Assembly (NCBI RefSeq): GCF_963966145.1
Contig: NC_091047.1
Coordinates: 15,624,001-15,688,000, forward strand
DNA length: 64,000 nucleotides
DNA from: Tenebrio molitor
Lineage: Eukaryota > Arthropoda > Insecta > Coleoptera > Tenebrionidae
Direction of reading: 5' to 3'
This document shows positions 47,698 through 59,068 of the stretch, in pieces. The position numbers and the translations under genes are program-made. The notes beneath the pieces were generated by a model, which was not told where the DNA came from, made no database searches, and was given only the letters and a program-made list of their open reading frames with translations. Positions within the stretch are counted from its first letter, which is position 1, and the number at the start of each line of letters is the position of its first letter.

Positions 47698-48169
47698 TGA
47701 CAAAAAAAAGTTTCTTCAAACGTTAAACGAAGTAATGAATTTCATTAATAATAAATTATTATTGTGTTAAAATATCAAGTAGGTAAGTAGGCACGGTTAC
47801 TTTGTTTAAAAACAAAAAATATGACAGTGTCAAATTGATGATACAATAAATTTTTCCTAACCAGTTAGGAAAGATTTTACTTTTCGTAACCAGTTACGAA
47901 AAGAGTGACGTTTCCCAACGTCAATTAATTTTGAAAAGTGTCACTTTATATGTCAAAATTAGAAAAATATGTTTCTTCCACAACAGCAATATGTATTTAA
48001 ATTAGCACTGTCAACAGTAATACCTACTCATGATTTACTCAATCTTTTTTCGATCGCAGGATATTTTCAGAAACGATTCATGTCATCTAAAACTTTGTGC
48101 GTCTCAATTTTCCTCGTTTTCTTTCCTCTATTGCCTAGCGAACCTTTGGTATTAATTTTTTAAATATTT

Positions 48170-48690
48170 ACCAGTTATGGTGTGCCCACGTGGTAAATAA
48201 TCAACAAGAAATACTCCTTCAAAATCCCAAAAAGTGTTTCCATGATCTTGCTGGCTGAGGTGGTGACGCGAAATTTTCGAGAGGGCACTGAGCCTTTGTG
48301 CTTTCATTCTATACTTCGGCATTTTGATTCTGGATCATAGTGATTGACACAAGTTTCATTTACCGTGAAAAATGTTTTCAAAAATTCATCTGGGTCTCTA
48401 TTAATAATTAACGCCCAATTTGTCTCAACGCAACGGTGACATCTCTGACGCGCCGTTAACATTTGTGGTACCCAAAGTGCCACAATACCACAATCTTTCC
48501 GCTATAAAGCTGACAGTAACTCTTTGATCAGTAAGAACCATATCATAGACTAAATCAATACATATTTTCTTTCGTAACGACTGTTTTCGGCTCACCAGCA
48601 ACTGGTGCGTGATCACAAGACTCTCTTTCCAATTTGAAATCTCGAGACTAGTTCTTTGTAAGTTTATACGAAGGCGTGGAGTCACCCAAC
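48170..48690 (-). pseudogene. mariner transposase fragment
   Basis: Minus-strand text in broken frames: CHRCVETNWALIINRDPDEF, then FTVNETCVNHYDPESK, where the usual TxDETW of mariner's first catalytic Asp has become VNET, then QPARSWKHF-type text and GVFLVDYLPRGHT, equivalent to the GIVH.EFLPPGQT segment. Stops throughout; second and third catalytic sites were not found. Confidence 0.55.
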
Positions 48691-48886
48691 ACTTCCAACG
48701 TATCCTTATAATTATATATATTAATGTATTATTATGTTGGAGCGATAAGTCCTTTTTACAGAGGTATTTTATTAAGATAAAGAGCTAAGGCTCTTGTTTC
48801 AATTTTATTCATTTTTTAAAAATCGCGAACACTACGACGGAATTAACTGTAACAGTTTTTAACAAATTAACGTAACTTGACGTAAA

Positions 48887-49877
48887 CAGGCTGTTTGATG
48901 AAAAACGCCTCAACCCATAACTTTGTTATTTATTACCCGATTTCAATGAACAAAAAAATCAAAGATATGGTTTTTCAAGCGCTACAAAACAGTCATAAAA
49001 TGTTTTTTTTTGGCGTTATCTTTAATAGCTAACGATAGTCAACTTTTTTTTTAAAATGGACACATGTAGTTTTTTTGGCTCAGTCTGGTAAAGTTTTTTT
49101 TTCTGAATCTAATGATGTATTAAAAGTTATCATTTGGTCCATAGCTAACTGAAAAAAAAATAAAACATTTTTTTGTGGTTCAGCTTAATATAAAATTTTT
49201 AAGAGTGCCGTGAAAAACAATCGGAATACAAAGTACGATAAATGTCATCTAAACGTCAGCTTAGAAGTTTTCATCTGCTTTTTTAACATTTTTTTATGTA
49301 AGTATAAATAAGTATAAAATAACATTGTCAGTCATGCAGGATAGCAGTCATTTGACTATTATTTTATGTTCGAGTGTAATAAAAATCGTAATTAGTCAAA
49401 AACAAAAAGTTAATAGAAAAAATAATAATTATTATTATTATTATTTATGTTTTCCAAGAAAATAATAATAAAACTCTTCAAGATTGCACCTGAAAATATT
49501 CAAACTCACACTTGACATTTGTTGCTATTTGTATTCCAATTGTTTTTCCCGGCACACTTGAAAATTTCATAATAAACTGAACCACAATTAAAAATTGTTT
49601 TATTTTTTTTTTCAGTCAGCTATGGACCAAACGATTACTTTTAATGCATCGTTAGATTCAGAAAAAAAAACTTTATCAGACTGAGCCTAAAAAACTACAT
49701 GTGACCATTAAAAAAAAAAAGTTGACTATCGTAAGTTACTGAAAATAACGCCAAAAATAATTATTTTATGCCTGCTTCGTAGCACATGAAAAACCATATC
49801 TTCGGTTTTTTTGTTCATTGAAATCGGATAATAAATAAAAAAGTTATGGGTTGAGGCGTTTTTTATCAAACAGCCTG
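48887..49877. mobile_element. 991-bp foldback element, about 290-bp arms
   Basis: Left end caggctgtttgatgaaaaac and right end tttttatcaaacagcctg; the arms continue through ctcaacccataactttgtta and ggacacatgtagtttttt to ccatagctaactg. The right flank is TA, the left AA. Open frames inside are arm shadows. Confidence 0.85.
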
Positions 49878-49879
49878 TA

Positions 49880-52800
49880 TTAATGTTAATAAATGACAGT
49901 TCGGAGGAACACAACTTTTCATCTGCCCTCGTATTAAGCGAATCTCCACTTCACATAATAACGCGTGACTATTAAAATTTTCACTTGGAGTTGGCTTTGA
50001 ACGAGTTTTTATTTTTTCTGTTACTTTAGACACACGCAAGAACGAACGACAAATGTCAGTCAGTACGATTGAAACATAACCAAATTAAGAGAAAAAACAT
50101 TTATTGAACTGTCAAACTTGTCAGTGTCTAAGGTGCAACGGAAAACAAAGAATGAATCATAGCCAACCCTAAGTGAAAATTTTAATATTCACCCGTTATA
50201 AAGTTGCTCAGAACTAGTCCAGGAATTTTCAATTTAGCGGGGCATCTTGTAAACATACATTAGGTACCGAATACCCCAAAACTGGTGCAATAGGTACCAG
50301 AAAAGTTTAATTTGATGTACGAGTACGATTCTATAGTTCTCCTTCTCCATAATAGACACGTCGCGTCGGAGTGAAATTTAGGTATTATACAGCAGAGAGT
50401 TATTAGGTTAAATTTATTTCCAAATTCCCTACACGATGTAGTGAAGAAAAAAAGGAACAAATTGAAATGAGGTTCCATCAAAATAACTTCGGCTCACAAG
50501 AAATGCCATATCGGAAAAATTGTAAATCACGTAGTAGGAATGAAGAAATGAGAAGAGAATATAGCAAATATTCAAGTGTTTAAAAATACTTACTAAATAA
50601 AAAATACAAAACCATACTCGTACAAGAATATTTAGTGAGTATTCTAAAATGTTTAATTACAAAATTGGATCTAAAGCATTAAATTATAAAGTTCAATAAA
50701 TAACGATCTTCAAAAAGCACATTGTTAGGTGTATCTAACAACAGTCGTCAATAAGTAACTCATCAATTTATTATTTAAAATAATAAGTTGGATAAAAATT
50801 TCGTACTTAAAAATAAATACCAACAGTATTAAAAGATTTTATGAATCTTTAAATTAACAATCCTAACTACGAAGGTGAACTCTACTACATATAATAAATA
50901 TACTCGTAGTTCACTAACGACACAAGAAAATTACTTCCATTCATTAATATTTGAAAACTATCCCATAAAACTCACGTCGTCTTATTACAGTTTTAATCAC
51001 TTTATTTAATAATCATTAAATACTTGTTCCCGGTTTCAACGGTAATTAGTTGTTTGTTCTGTAAACGAGCGTTCAATTAATGAAATAATTACAAGTTTAC
51101 TTATAGTAAATTGATGACATCGCATGCTCGTTTCAGATATCAATCATTCATGGTAATTATTGTATATCTTTCTAGAACCGTACGAGGGAGAAGCAAATTT
51201 CGCCCTCGTCACTGCCCCTATTTTTTCTCGAATAATAATTATTGAAACTTTTATGTGCACTCAACCGATAATATTACTTCCACTCGCAAAAGAAATTTAA
51301 ATTATAAATACGTAATGGGTGCACATTTTTTCCGATTTGTTAATCACGTAGGTACGAATCCAAACATTTGTGGTATATTTTTTCCATCATCGTCATGGCT
51401 GGAATCCCTGAATTATGAGAGCATGCCAGATCATCGCCAAGTGCAAAAAGCCTCATCGTATGTTAAAGATATTTATATCCTCTTCGGGGGCGGTCTCACT
51501 CTCATCATGTAGACACTAATTATAATTTGTCTGCGGCTATTTGATTAACAGGGCCATTAACGAAGTGAAAAACCGTTTTTTGTTTCTAGACTCTAATTAC
51601 GTTAATTTCTGTTAAGTTACTCCCATACCGACAAACTGATTAATGCAATAAATTCCTCTCAAGAAATTAATAGTTACTCTTAATTACATTTAATTAATAT
51701 TATTTAGCAGCAGAAATAAACATCTTGATTAGATAAGTGAGTTAATAATAATAACACTGCAACACTGGTCAACAGCAAAATTATCTCCTGGAGTCAAAAA
51801 AGTCCAAAATAATCCTTTAGATGATGACGTTAGAAAAAATCTGTTACCTTCTCTGTGTGTAATACAAAATTGAGAATTTTAAAAACTTTGTCAAGGCCAT
51901 GAATTGAAAGGACCAGGTTTCAGCTACCTTAAGATCAAATTCCCCCGTGATAGTGATGCCGTAATAAAGGAAAGTCACCGCATGAACTCCAAATTAGAGC
52001 TAATTACTTTTTTAACCCTTCTTTCTGAACTTAGAGTGGTTGAAACATCAATAAAAAAAAAATTCTTCAAAGAAATAAATTCAAACTTAAAATTTACTGA
52101 CCGGAGTAATTAAAAAACAAATTGACTGCAGTGATACATGTATAAATATAGAGACGTTATTCTTCAACTTCAAAGTAGAACAGGAAGAACTTCTTAATCA
52201 CACACCTAAATAAAAATCGTTCCAATAATATTTTCTTGATTGAGAGCTGGGTCATAATTCATCATTTAATTCATAGCAACCTTCCTGTTTACGGTGAATT
52301 TGTGGCTTCTCCCTTTTCAGTATGCACAAAAGGTACGTAAATGGGTAATTTTACACATATGTTTGTTGTATACGTATAAAAAAATACAAAGTGTGTATTA
52401 TATTTAGCGGTTAATTTGTATTAAAGATAAATATGTAAGGAGCGTCTTTCGGTAAATATGTTAAATATTAAATGTAAGTTTTATGCTGAAGGCAACGGAA
52501 CAATGTCAGTTGTGTGTTTCCGTGGTGTTTATAGCGTAATGACATGCTATTAAGTTAATTTCCTATGCAAATTGATCCTGTGCTCGAGTTCAAATTGGCC
52601 CTTTTCCAGACCGACTACGCCTATTAATGGCATTATTGTTCGAACAAACGATTGCAACAAGAAGAGGGTATGCTGTTGCCGTTTTCATAATGAATATAAG
52701 AGTATATTGCCAAATATATAAATATTTTTTAAATTCTATGATGTTTGTGAACAAGAAAGGAAGAACAGGGATCATAATCGAGACATATGTGTAATTCCAT

Positions 52801-52890
52801 TCATTTTCAGCCAAATCAATACAGAATGGAACTAAAAAAAAAGTAAAACCTTTGAAATTAAATAAAATTAAATTAAATAATGTTTGTTTT
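49880..52890. other. intergenic, no feature recognised
   Basis: AT-rich, mostly unique. An 85-codon frame at 51255-51512 and a 69-codon frame at 51904-52113 show no family motif. The stretch 51100-51530 has more mixed composition and could be conserved non-coding DNA. Confidence 0.3.
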
Positions 52891-52894
52891 AATT

Positions 52895-53150
52895 TCAAAT
52901 AATCGGTATTTCGTCCTCGTACCCGTGTAACTCTAATAATACGACGAATTAAGTTGTCAATCTCTTTCTCGGGGATCTGTTCCCACAAAATAGGGAACAA
53001 GTCACTCAATTCCCGAATATTCTCTGGATAAGGCAAATAGTCTGCGAGAGTGTTTCCATGATCTCAGGCGGGTTCAATGGGGTTGAAGTCCGGAGATGGT
53101 GCAGGTAGCTGAAAATGTTGAATTTCCTGCAAATCTAAGGTTTCCAAAAC
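52895..53150 (-). pseudogene. Tc1-like transposase C-terminal fragment
   Basis: Minus strand: FQLPAPSPDFNPIEP holds the third catalytic acidic residue. After a stop or frameshift come YPENIRELSDLFPILWEQIP, EKEIDNLIRRIIRVTRVR and GRNTDY, the normal Tc1 end (pattern WxxIP...IxxLxxSM..R...VI.A.GG.T.Y). The long open frame down to 52590 is read-through past the natural end. Confidence 0.7.
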
Positions 53151-53179
53151 CAATCGTAACCTGTGCAGACGAACGGTGT

Positions 53180-53905
53180 GGCCGGATTGCGGCTATGGTC
53201 ATACTTACCTGTACATGGATGGCCGTTTTGCGGCGGATTTGAAATTGTACCTGAAAAGGTAGGGGCCGAATTGCGGCCGGTCAGCGAAATTACTATGCAT
53301 CTTTTTATTTAATCCGAAAACGTCTATCACTTAGCATAAAAGCCCTGTTATAAATATCCAGCTTTTCAAAACTATGGTTAGTCTTATATCGGGTGTTTTT
53401 TAAATTTCACTTCACAGTAGGCGTTGAAAAGTCGATTGTGGACGCACCACTCGTGTAAAACATAAGATTTAAACAGCTAATCCGTGATCCGTAACCTGTA
53501 GAGTGCGTTCACAATCGACTCTTCAACGCCTACTATGAGGTGAAAAAAAAACGATATTAGTTAACCACACAAGTGGGGAAGTGAAGATGGAAGTGATATT
53601 TAGTAAACGTGGTGAAGAGTTCTTTCTTTTGGAGGCTTTTAAATACATACTCTGAAAAAAGTACTACCAATCAAGATGTGAACTGATGTTGCACATTGAA
53701 GAGCTGCAATGTCAAAATCTATGTAAACGCAAGGCGAAAAGTTTTATCACTTTTTGAGGTGCATTTTAAACGGAAGAGTCCATCGCCGCAATCCGGCCCT
53801 GCCCCTTTTACCCGAATGCCATCACTGCTGCAATCCGGCCATCACCTTTCCAGGTACATTTTAAACGGGAGATTTAAAAGTTGACCATCGCCGCAATCCG
53901 GCCCT
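53180..53905. mobile_element. motif-array element (gccgcaatccggcc)
   Basis: The word ggccggattgcggc or close forms occurs at 53180, 53222 and 53264, and its inverse gccgcaatccggcc at 53785, 53827 and 53890. Spacings are about 42 on the left. Inner flanks also match in inverse (gtacctgaaaaggt / acctttccaggtac). The right end has two direct units, each with cattttaaacgg followed by ccgcaatccggccctgcccc. A TCGGGTGTTT MITE is inserted at 53389. Same design as the 46 kb element with a different word. Confidence 0.65.
53389..53554. mobile_element. MITE of the TCGGGTGTTT family, copy C
   Basis: Left end tcgggtgttttttaaatttc, then the inner pair gttgaaaagtcgattgtg / cacaatcgactcttcaac; the right end acga is degraded. 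TA flanks. It lies inside the motif-array element. Confidence 0.8.
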
Positions 53906-54222
53906 GCCCCAGACGAGCGTTATCATTCACATATCGAGAATATCCTTACTTTTTTGGGGCAGTGTGTACCTAATAATGAGATTTACGGTTGGATGATTCA
54001 AGTTAAGTCATAAGTTTTTTATTACTTAGAAGCGGTTCTAAGAGAGCGGCTTGACTGGACATTTTTTGAAACACTGTACTATGTACCTACTTCTTAAAAA
54101 TATAAGGAAACAAATATGTATTTCAATTTTTATAACTCAACAGTTATTTATTTATAACAGTTATTAGGACCGATAGGTAGTTATACCTACATTTTATAGC
54201 TTGTTCAAATAAAAATATATAT

Positions 54223-54594
54223 GTACTATCGGCGCCAACGAAATGTGAACGAATTTCTGGTGCCATAGAAACGTCTTCTGTTTTGTTCTACATTAAATAA
54301 AACTTTGTTCAGTGGCGTACTATATGTATGAAAGTTAAGAAAAGATTTCTACATATTACCTATAACTTTCTATTACAATTTTACAATTTTCCTCGAGTTT
54401 GGCAACAGCCCTCGCTTTTCCCATATCGGTCAAGTGTCGTGGCATGTATATTGTTTAAAAATAAATTAAATCTGTTGACAAATTATGTTTGTGAAAATTA
54501 TCACAAATCTGACACATTAACGCACGCCTATGATTGATGCTACAACACACACTAGGAAAATTTGGCGTTCACATTTCGATGGCGCCGATAGTAC
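54223..54594 (-). mobile_element. Tc1-derived MITE retaining the transposase N-terminus, copy 1
   Basis: Ends gtactatcggcgccaacgaa and ttcgatggcgccgatagtac. Inside, the minus strand begins MPRHLTDMGKARAVAKLEEN, parallel to the start of the 19.2 kb remnant, then decays. It is thus an internally deleted Tc1-like element. Confidence 0.7.
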
Positions 54595-54892
54595 CTATAG
54601 ATTTTTATTTGCAGTTTATGAAATATTTTAGGGTGTTCAAGTTGACATAAAATCATTCCAAAATATTTGTATGCCATATCACTGATAGTCATTTAGGTAT
54701 TCAATTAAATTGATGTTTTAATTAATTTAAATGTAGTAATTAGAAAGTAGAATTACTATCTTTTTAACTCGTGGAATTTTGAAGGCCCCATGCACATTAA
54801 AAACTTGAAGATCAAATCTGATCATTCTTGTTCGCTTTTGCTCGATCAGTGGGTTTGGACGTACCTACTTAAATAATTATTATATATATGTA

Positions 54893-55070
54893 CAAGGGCG
54901 TAGCAAAGGGGGGGGCCAGGTGGGCCCGGCCCACCCCAGAATCCTTCTGGCCCACCCCAGAATAAAAGTAAAACACATTAAAAACAAGATACATCTGCAA
55001 TATCTATCTATCATTTGTCTGTGGTTTAAAATCTGGCCCACCCCAGCAAAAAATCATTGCTACGCCCTTG
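54893..55070. mobile_element. 178-bp hAT MITE with perfect 8-bp target duplication
   Basis: Inverted ends caagggcgtagcaa / ttgctacgcccttg, flanked by tatatgta at 54885-54892 and 55071-55078. Three internal copies of tggcccaccccag are probable subterminal binding sites. The clean ends suggest a young insertion. Confidence 0.9.
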
Positions 55071-55689
55071 TATATGTACATGAACATTTGTGAAACGAAT
55101 ATTCTTCAGCACATGTGTGAAGCCGGCTTTAGATTAGTATTCTTTATTCAAGAATTGATTTTACTGGCATTGTAATTTCTGTAAAGAGATTTATTATGAA
55201 ATTATATTTTCGTTGTACCTACATTATGTTAATGAGTAATTAGTAACGTGAGAGTTGAGGACAGAATAACATAAAATATAAAATATTATTTCATAATAAG
55301 AGATTTACATATTATTACATTACATATAATTTTGCAATTATTTCAGGTATGCAGATTTGATGACATACATTTAGTTTTTGTTACTGTCAGTTGTAACTTA
55401 TTATTATCAATAAACAATGACGGCAACAGTTTAGTTCATAACGTGACAATCTTAAGTTTAGTGCAAATTGTAGAGCAGTTGGTAAGAGTAAACTTAGCAC
55501 AGAAAAAAGAGATTATTTTAAATATTCAAAATATGTATGTATTTTGATTAAAATAAATACCGTTTTTTTTATTAGGTACATTACATGCTATACCATTAAA
55601 ACACTTTTACCTTTTACACCAATTATTTAGTAATATTTGTTCGAATAATTTACATAAATTTAAAATTAGAGAATTGTTTAAGAAAAATT

Positions 55690-55848
55690 TAAGGAAATGA
55701 AAGAATAACAAAGATTTTCCAGAGAGAGATTGCCAAACTTAGTTCTAAACAGAGAATCAGCAGGAATGAGAAGAAAAGGAAAACCAGGGAGGAGATGGAT
55801 AAACAGTGTGGAAGAGGATTTGAAAAAAATTAATTTTCTTGTGCAATA
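55690..55848 (+). mobile_element. non-LTR retrotransposon C-terminal fragment
   Basis: Plus strand: RLPNLVLNRESAGMRRKGKP, then GRRWINSVEEDLKKINF, stop. The G-R-P-x-x-R-W-x-D/N-x-V-E-E-D-L-x-x-x pattern ends the ORF of many non-LTR elements. Only about 45 residues remain. The end runs straight into the palindrome at 55832. Confidence 0.6.
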
Positions 55849-56067
55849 ATGCTGATTCTGGTATTGCTAAACTCTAAAATAGTAATTTATTATACTCGTT
55901 TTATAAGCCATTTTGTTGCACTTGTTTGCTTTATAGCACTCGTCGCTGCGCTCCTCGTGCTCTAAAAAACGCGTGCGACAAAATGGTGTCTCATAAAACT
56001 CGTATAATAAATTACTATTTTAGAGTTTAGCAATACCAGAAGCAGCATTATTGCACAAGAAAATTAC
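55832..56067. repeat. palindrome, gagcacgagg family copy 2, with extended arms
   Basis: Arms of about 115 bases run from aattttcttgtgcaataatg to cattattgcacaagaaaatt. The centre is cactcgtcgctgcgctcctc near 55949. The inner 120 bases match 29355-29492; the outer 55 bases on each side do not and look like mirrored flank. Confidence 0.85.
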
Positions 56068-56110
56068 TCGTTCGGAAACAACAAACATTTTTAAAAAATC
56101 TACATAACTC

Positions 56111-56993
56111 TATTCTTTATCTTGGTGAGTGGTCTTAGGGAAATTTTCAGCCGTCAAGTTGAATTTAGGGATTTTTGAAAGTTCCCATGGAAAAGTGCGT
56201 TGGTAGTTGTTAAAAAATATTCGAATATTAAAATAATGTACTATCGCGGCCATCCAAAAGTGAACGATAGCTTCCGAACGATCAAGTTTCTTCTAACTTT
56301 GCAATATCCCTAGCTGTCTGAATCGGAGTGAGATGTCATGGGATTTAAAAAAAATACTTTCAATAATTTTTTAACGCTAGTATCAAACTGTAACACTTTA
56401 GGAGGCCTATTATGATTTAAGGTAAAAATTAAACTATTAAATAAAAACGTTCACTTTTGGATGGCCGCGATTGTACTTACAGAGACGCCGCAAAGTCTTT
56501 CTATTTATTATTTTCCAAGTTAAAATGCGCATGATTCACATGCACCGAGTCATCTTCACATCGCATCCTTCTCTAAAATTTTAATAACTTACTTGGGAAT
56601 TTCAACACACACTTTCCGGTCAAATTAGGTCCGGTTTAGGTATAGTTTAAGAATCAGGTTAATTTTTCAAACTTAAACTTCTTTGCAATATTATCTACCC
56701 GACACGGGCATAATTTTCGGTCGGATTGACCGACGAAGGACGGCGATGATTTTCAGACCGGGAACGGTTAAATTTAAGAATCGATGTGTACGACTTATAT
56801 TATATTTACTTTTCGCGACATAAGATCGCGAGATTTGGACATGAATGCTTGACGAAGATTCTGAATCTGAATGACAACGATGACAGTTAATATTTGATTT
56901 ACACCACACAAAAATTTGGTGGAAAAAGTAAAATTTACAAAGCTACACATGGCTTGCTTGATCGCATTGACCACTCACTAAGATAAAGAATGG
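56111..56993. mobile_element. inverted-repeat element around 56.5 kb
   Basis: Ends tattctttatcttggtgagt, then ggtc, and gaccactcactaagataaag, then aatg. A different MITE (56238-56476) is inside. A 72-codon minus-strand frame (56691-56909) has no recognised motif. Confidence 0.5.
56238..56476 (-). mobile_element. Tc1-derived MITE, copy 2
   Basis: Ends gtactatcgcggccatccaa and ttggatggccgcgattgtac. The minus strand keeps a decayed version of the MPHLSPMQ... start. Shares its right third with 19500-19554. Confidence 0.75.
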
Positions 56994-57189
56994 AATATAC
57001 ATTATCATATATTTTTTTGTTAATAAAAGAAATTTGATTTCATAAATGTATGCATGTTTCATTTCTTATCTTTAGATAAACAATACCAATCAAATGAACA
57101 CGAATACATTGGTATTCAGTTTCTAAATGAAATCCTTTTTAATTACATGCTTTAATTTGAAAAACAAATTCTGTAATACAATATTTATA

Positions 57190-57535
57190 CAGTGTGGAAT
57201 AAAATGATTTTCATCTAGTTACCCTTGTAAAACTACGAAATGCCACAAAAAAAGAAAGCCTAACCTCAAAATATATATCCAAGTTCCAAATGTGATTTAT
57301 TGCGAAGGGATGATATGAATGCAAAGTTGAGGTTGAAATTAAAAAGGAGCTAATAAAAGCAAGTCACAGGTAATGTTGAAAGTGGCCACCAACGTTTGTT
57401 AATTCAATTTTGTAAGTTGTAACAATTGTCAATTAATAGTTCGGCACTTCGAAAAAAAAGTAGAGCTGTGCAGGAATATTTACATGTGCAAAAATTCCAA
57501 AGCAAACTGATGAAAATCATTTTGTTCCACACTGT
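57190..57535. mobile_element. MITE, CAGTGTGGAA ends
   Basis: Ends cagtgtggaataaaatgatt and aatcattttgttccacactg, then ttttcatc / gatgaaaa. TA lies at the left; the right junction is one or two bases uncertain. Confidence 0.8.
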
Positions 57536-57539
57536 GTAT

Positions 57540-58475
57540 GTAGTATGTATTGTGTTTATTTAGTTAATTTTTACCAAAATCTTAACAGTAATTTTTTAAG
57601 GGTTGAACAACTTTGAACAAACAATTATATGACTGAAACAAAGCATGCAAGCAATTTATCACGCTACAATTATTTTCAATAATTTTTGCTTTGGGCATTC
57701 TGCAGTCATTTTTGATGTGTCTGGCAAGTGAGCGGCGTATATGATTGACAAAGCAACAATAGCTTGACAGAGTGACAGCTTCACAATGCTACGCGCTGAT
57801 GTCGCTATCAGACCGACGCTTATTGCATTAGCAGCAGCTTTGTGCAACGAATCGACTAAAAACTATTACTAATTCTAATTGTGACGCAAATGCAGAACCT
57901 GAAAATCACCTCACTTTATAAACAATTTATAAAATAGGTTATAACGATGTGCAGTTGTACATTTTGTGTAATTTATTTATGAGTTCATTGTTTATTTCAT
58001 TTGAAAGTGATGTCTATTCACTTTGAAATTGAAAGAGTGTATAAACTAGGGACAGCATTTATGATAAAGAGGCAAACTGGGGTGAAAATAAATAGCGAAT
58101 TTAAGCAGCAGCTAATTGAGGGCACAATGCACTGCTGATGACTACACCGAAAATCGCTTAACCGCAAGTATTTTAATCCCAGGACGCCACCCCTTGCAGT
58201 TACTTGACGTTTCGTTTGCATATTGCATAAGGTGATTATTTATTGAAATTAATACAGTATTAAAATATTGCTTAGAAACTTATAATATTTACAAAATTTT
58301 AGAACTAAATTTATAATTAAGATCACGATATAGTATGAGTGTGAATCTGGGATCAGTTCGATAAAATAGAAATTATTCAATTTTTCTAATTCTGCAGAAA
58401 AGCGGAAAACTACGCAGAAAAGCTGCATTCAAAATAGTATGTACATATATTGTTATATCTACGTGTTGCACAAGA
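57540..58475. other. intergenic, no feature recognised
   Basis: Slightly GC-richer at 57710-57860 and 58120-58200; chance frames only. Confidence 0.35.
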
Positions 58476-58479
58476 CAGT

Positions 58480-58595
58480 CATTGTCGAATGAAAGGGTTT
58501 AGGGCATGGCGAGCGCAGCGAAGAGTGCTCTAAAGGAACTAGTTCAACAAAATGTGTTGTGAAACGAGTGTAACATGCTATTTTTTCTATTATGG
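58480..58595. repeat. decayed acgag-type palindrome
   Basis: Centre gcatggcgagcgcagcgaag, then agtgctct; right side caacaaaatgtgttgtgaaa, then cgagtgtaacatgctatttt. The left arm is largely lost. The right edge ttttttctattatggc matches 29480-29505. Confidence 0.55.
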
Positions 58596-59068
58596 CTTCA
58601 TTAATTTGATTTAAAAAAATATAAAATAATTATCTAATGACTTTTATTTTAATGGAATTGGGTTAGTATTGATTTCATTGAAAATTATATTTCACATTGT
58701 CTCTCAAATGTTGTTGTTATAATCTACCCCCTTAATAATTTATTTTGATCCCACAACATGGATTCAGGTTCAAATGACATCACATTTAACACTGACATTT
58801 ACTACCAATACCAACCCCATATTCAATAATTACTAAAAACGATGCTATAAAATTGATCATTGTGAAACTGTTTTCAGTGTCACAAAATGCTCATTGTGAC
58901 ATCGAAATAGAAAAAATGGTTTATTTGTCCAACCATTAAAAAAAAACAATTCCGATTGTGTGGAATTTGTTCCAGACTTTATACTCGTACTGTGTAAGAT
59001 CCTACTTTGTCAGCATCACGTGTAAAAGAAGCATTGTTCTGATGGATGATAATTGAAATTTGCACTTT

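Noticed and set aside
49420..49450. aat/att microsatellite
   Set aside because: Short and inside the foldback centre; expected in AT-rich DNA.
51255..51512. 85-codon plus-strand frame
   Set aside because: No recognisable family, splice signals or codon pattern; kept only as a note in the intergenic entry.
52590..52890. Long open frame continuing past the Tc1-like transposase C-terminus
   Set aside because: The conserved end (GRNTDY) marks the natural stop region; the remaining 100 residues are AT-driven hydrophobic read-through.
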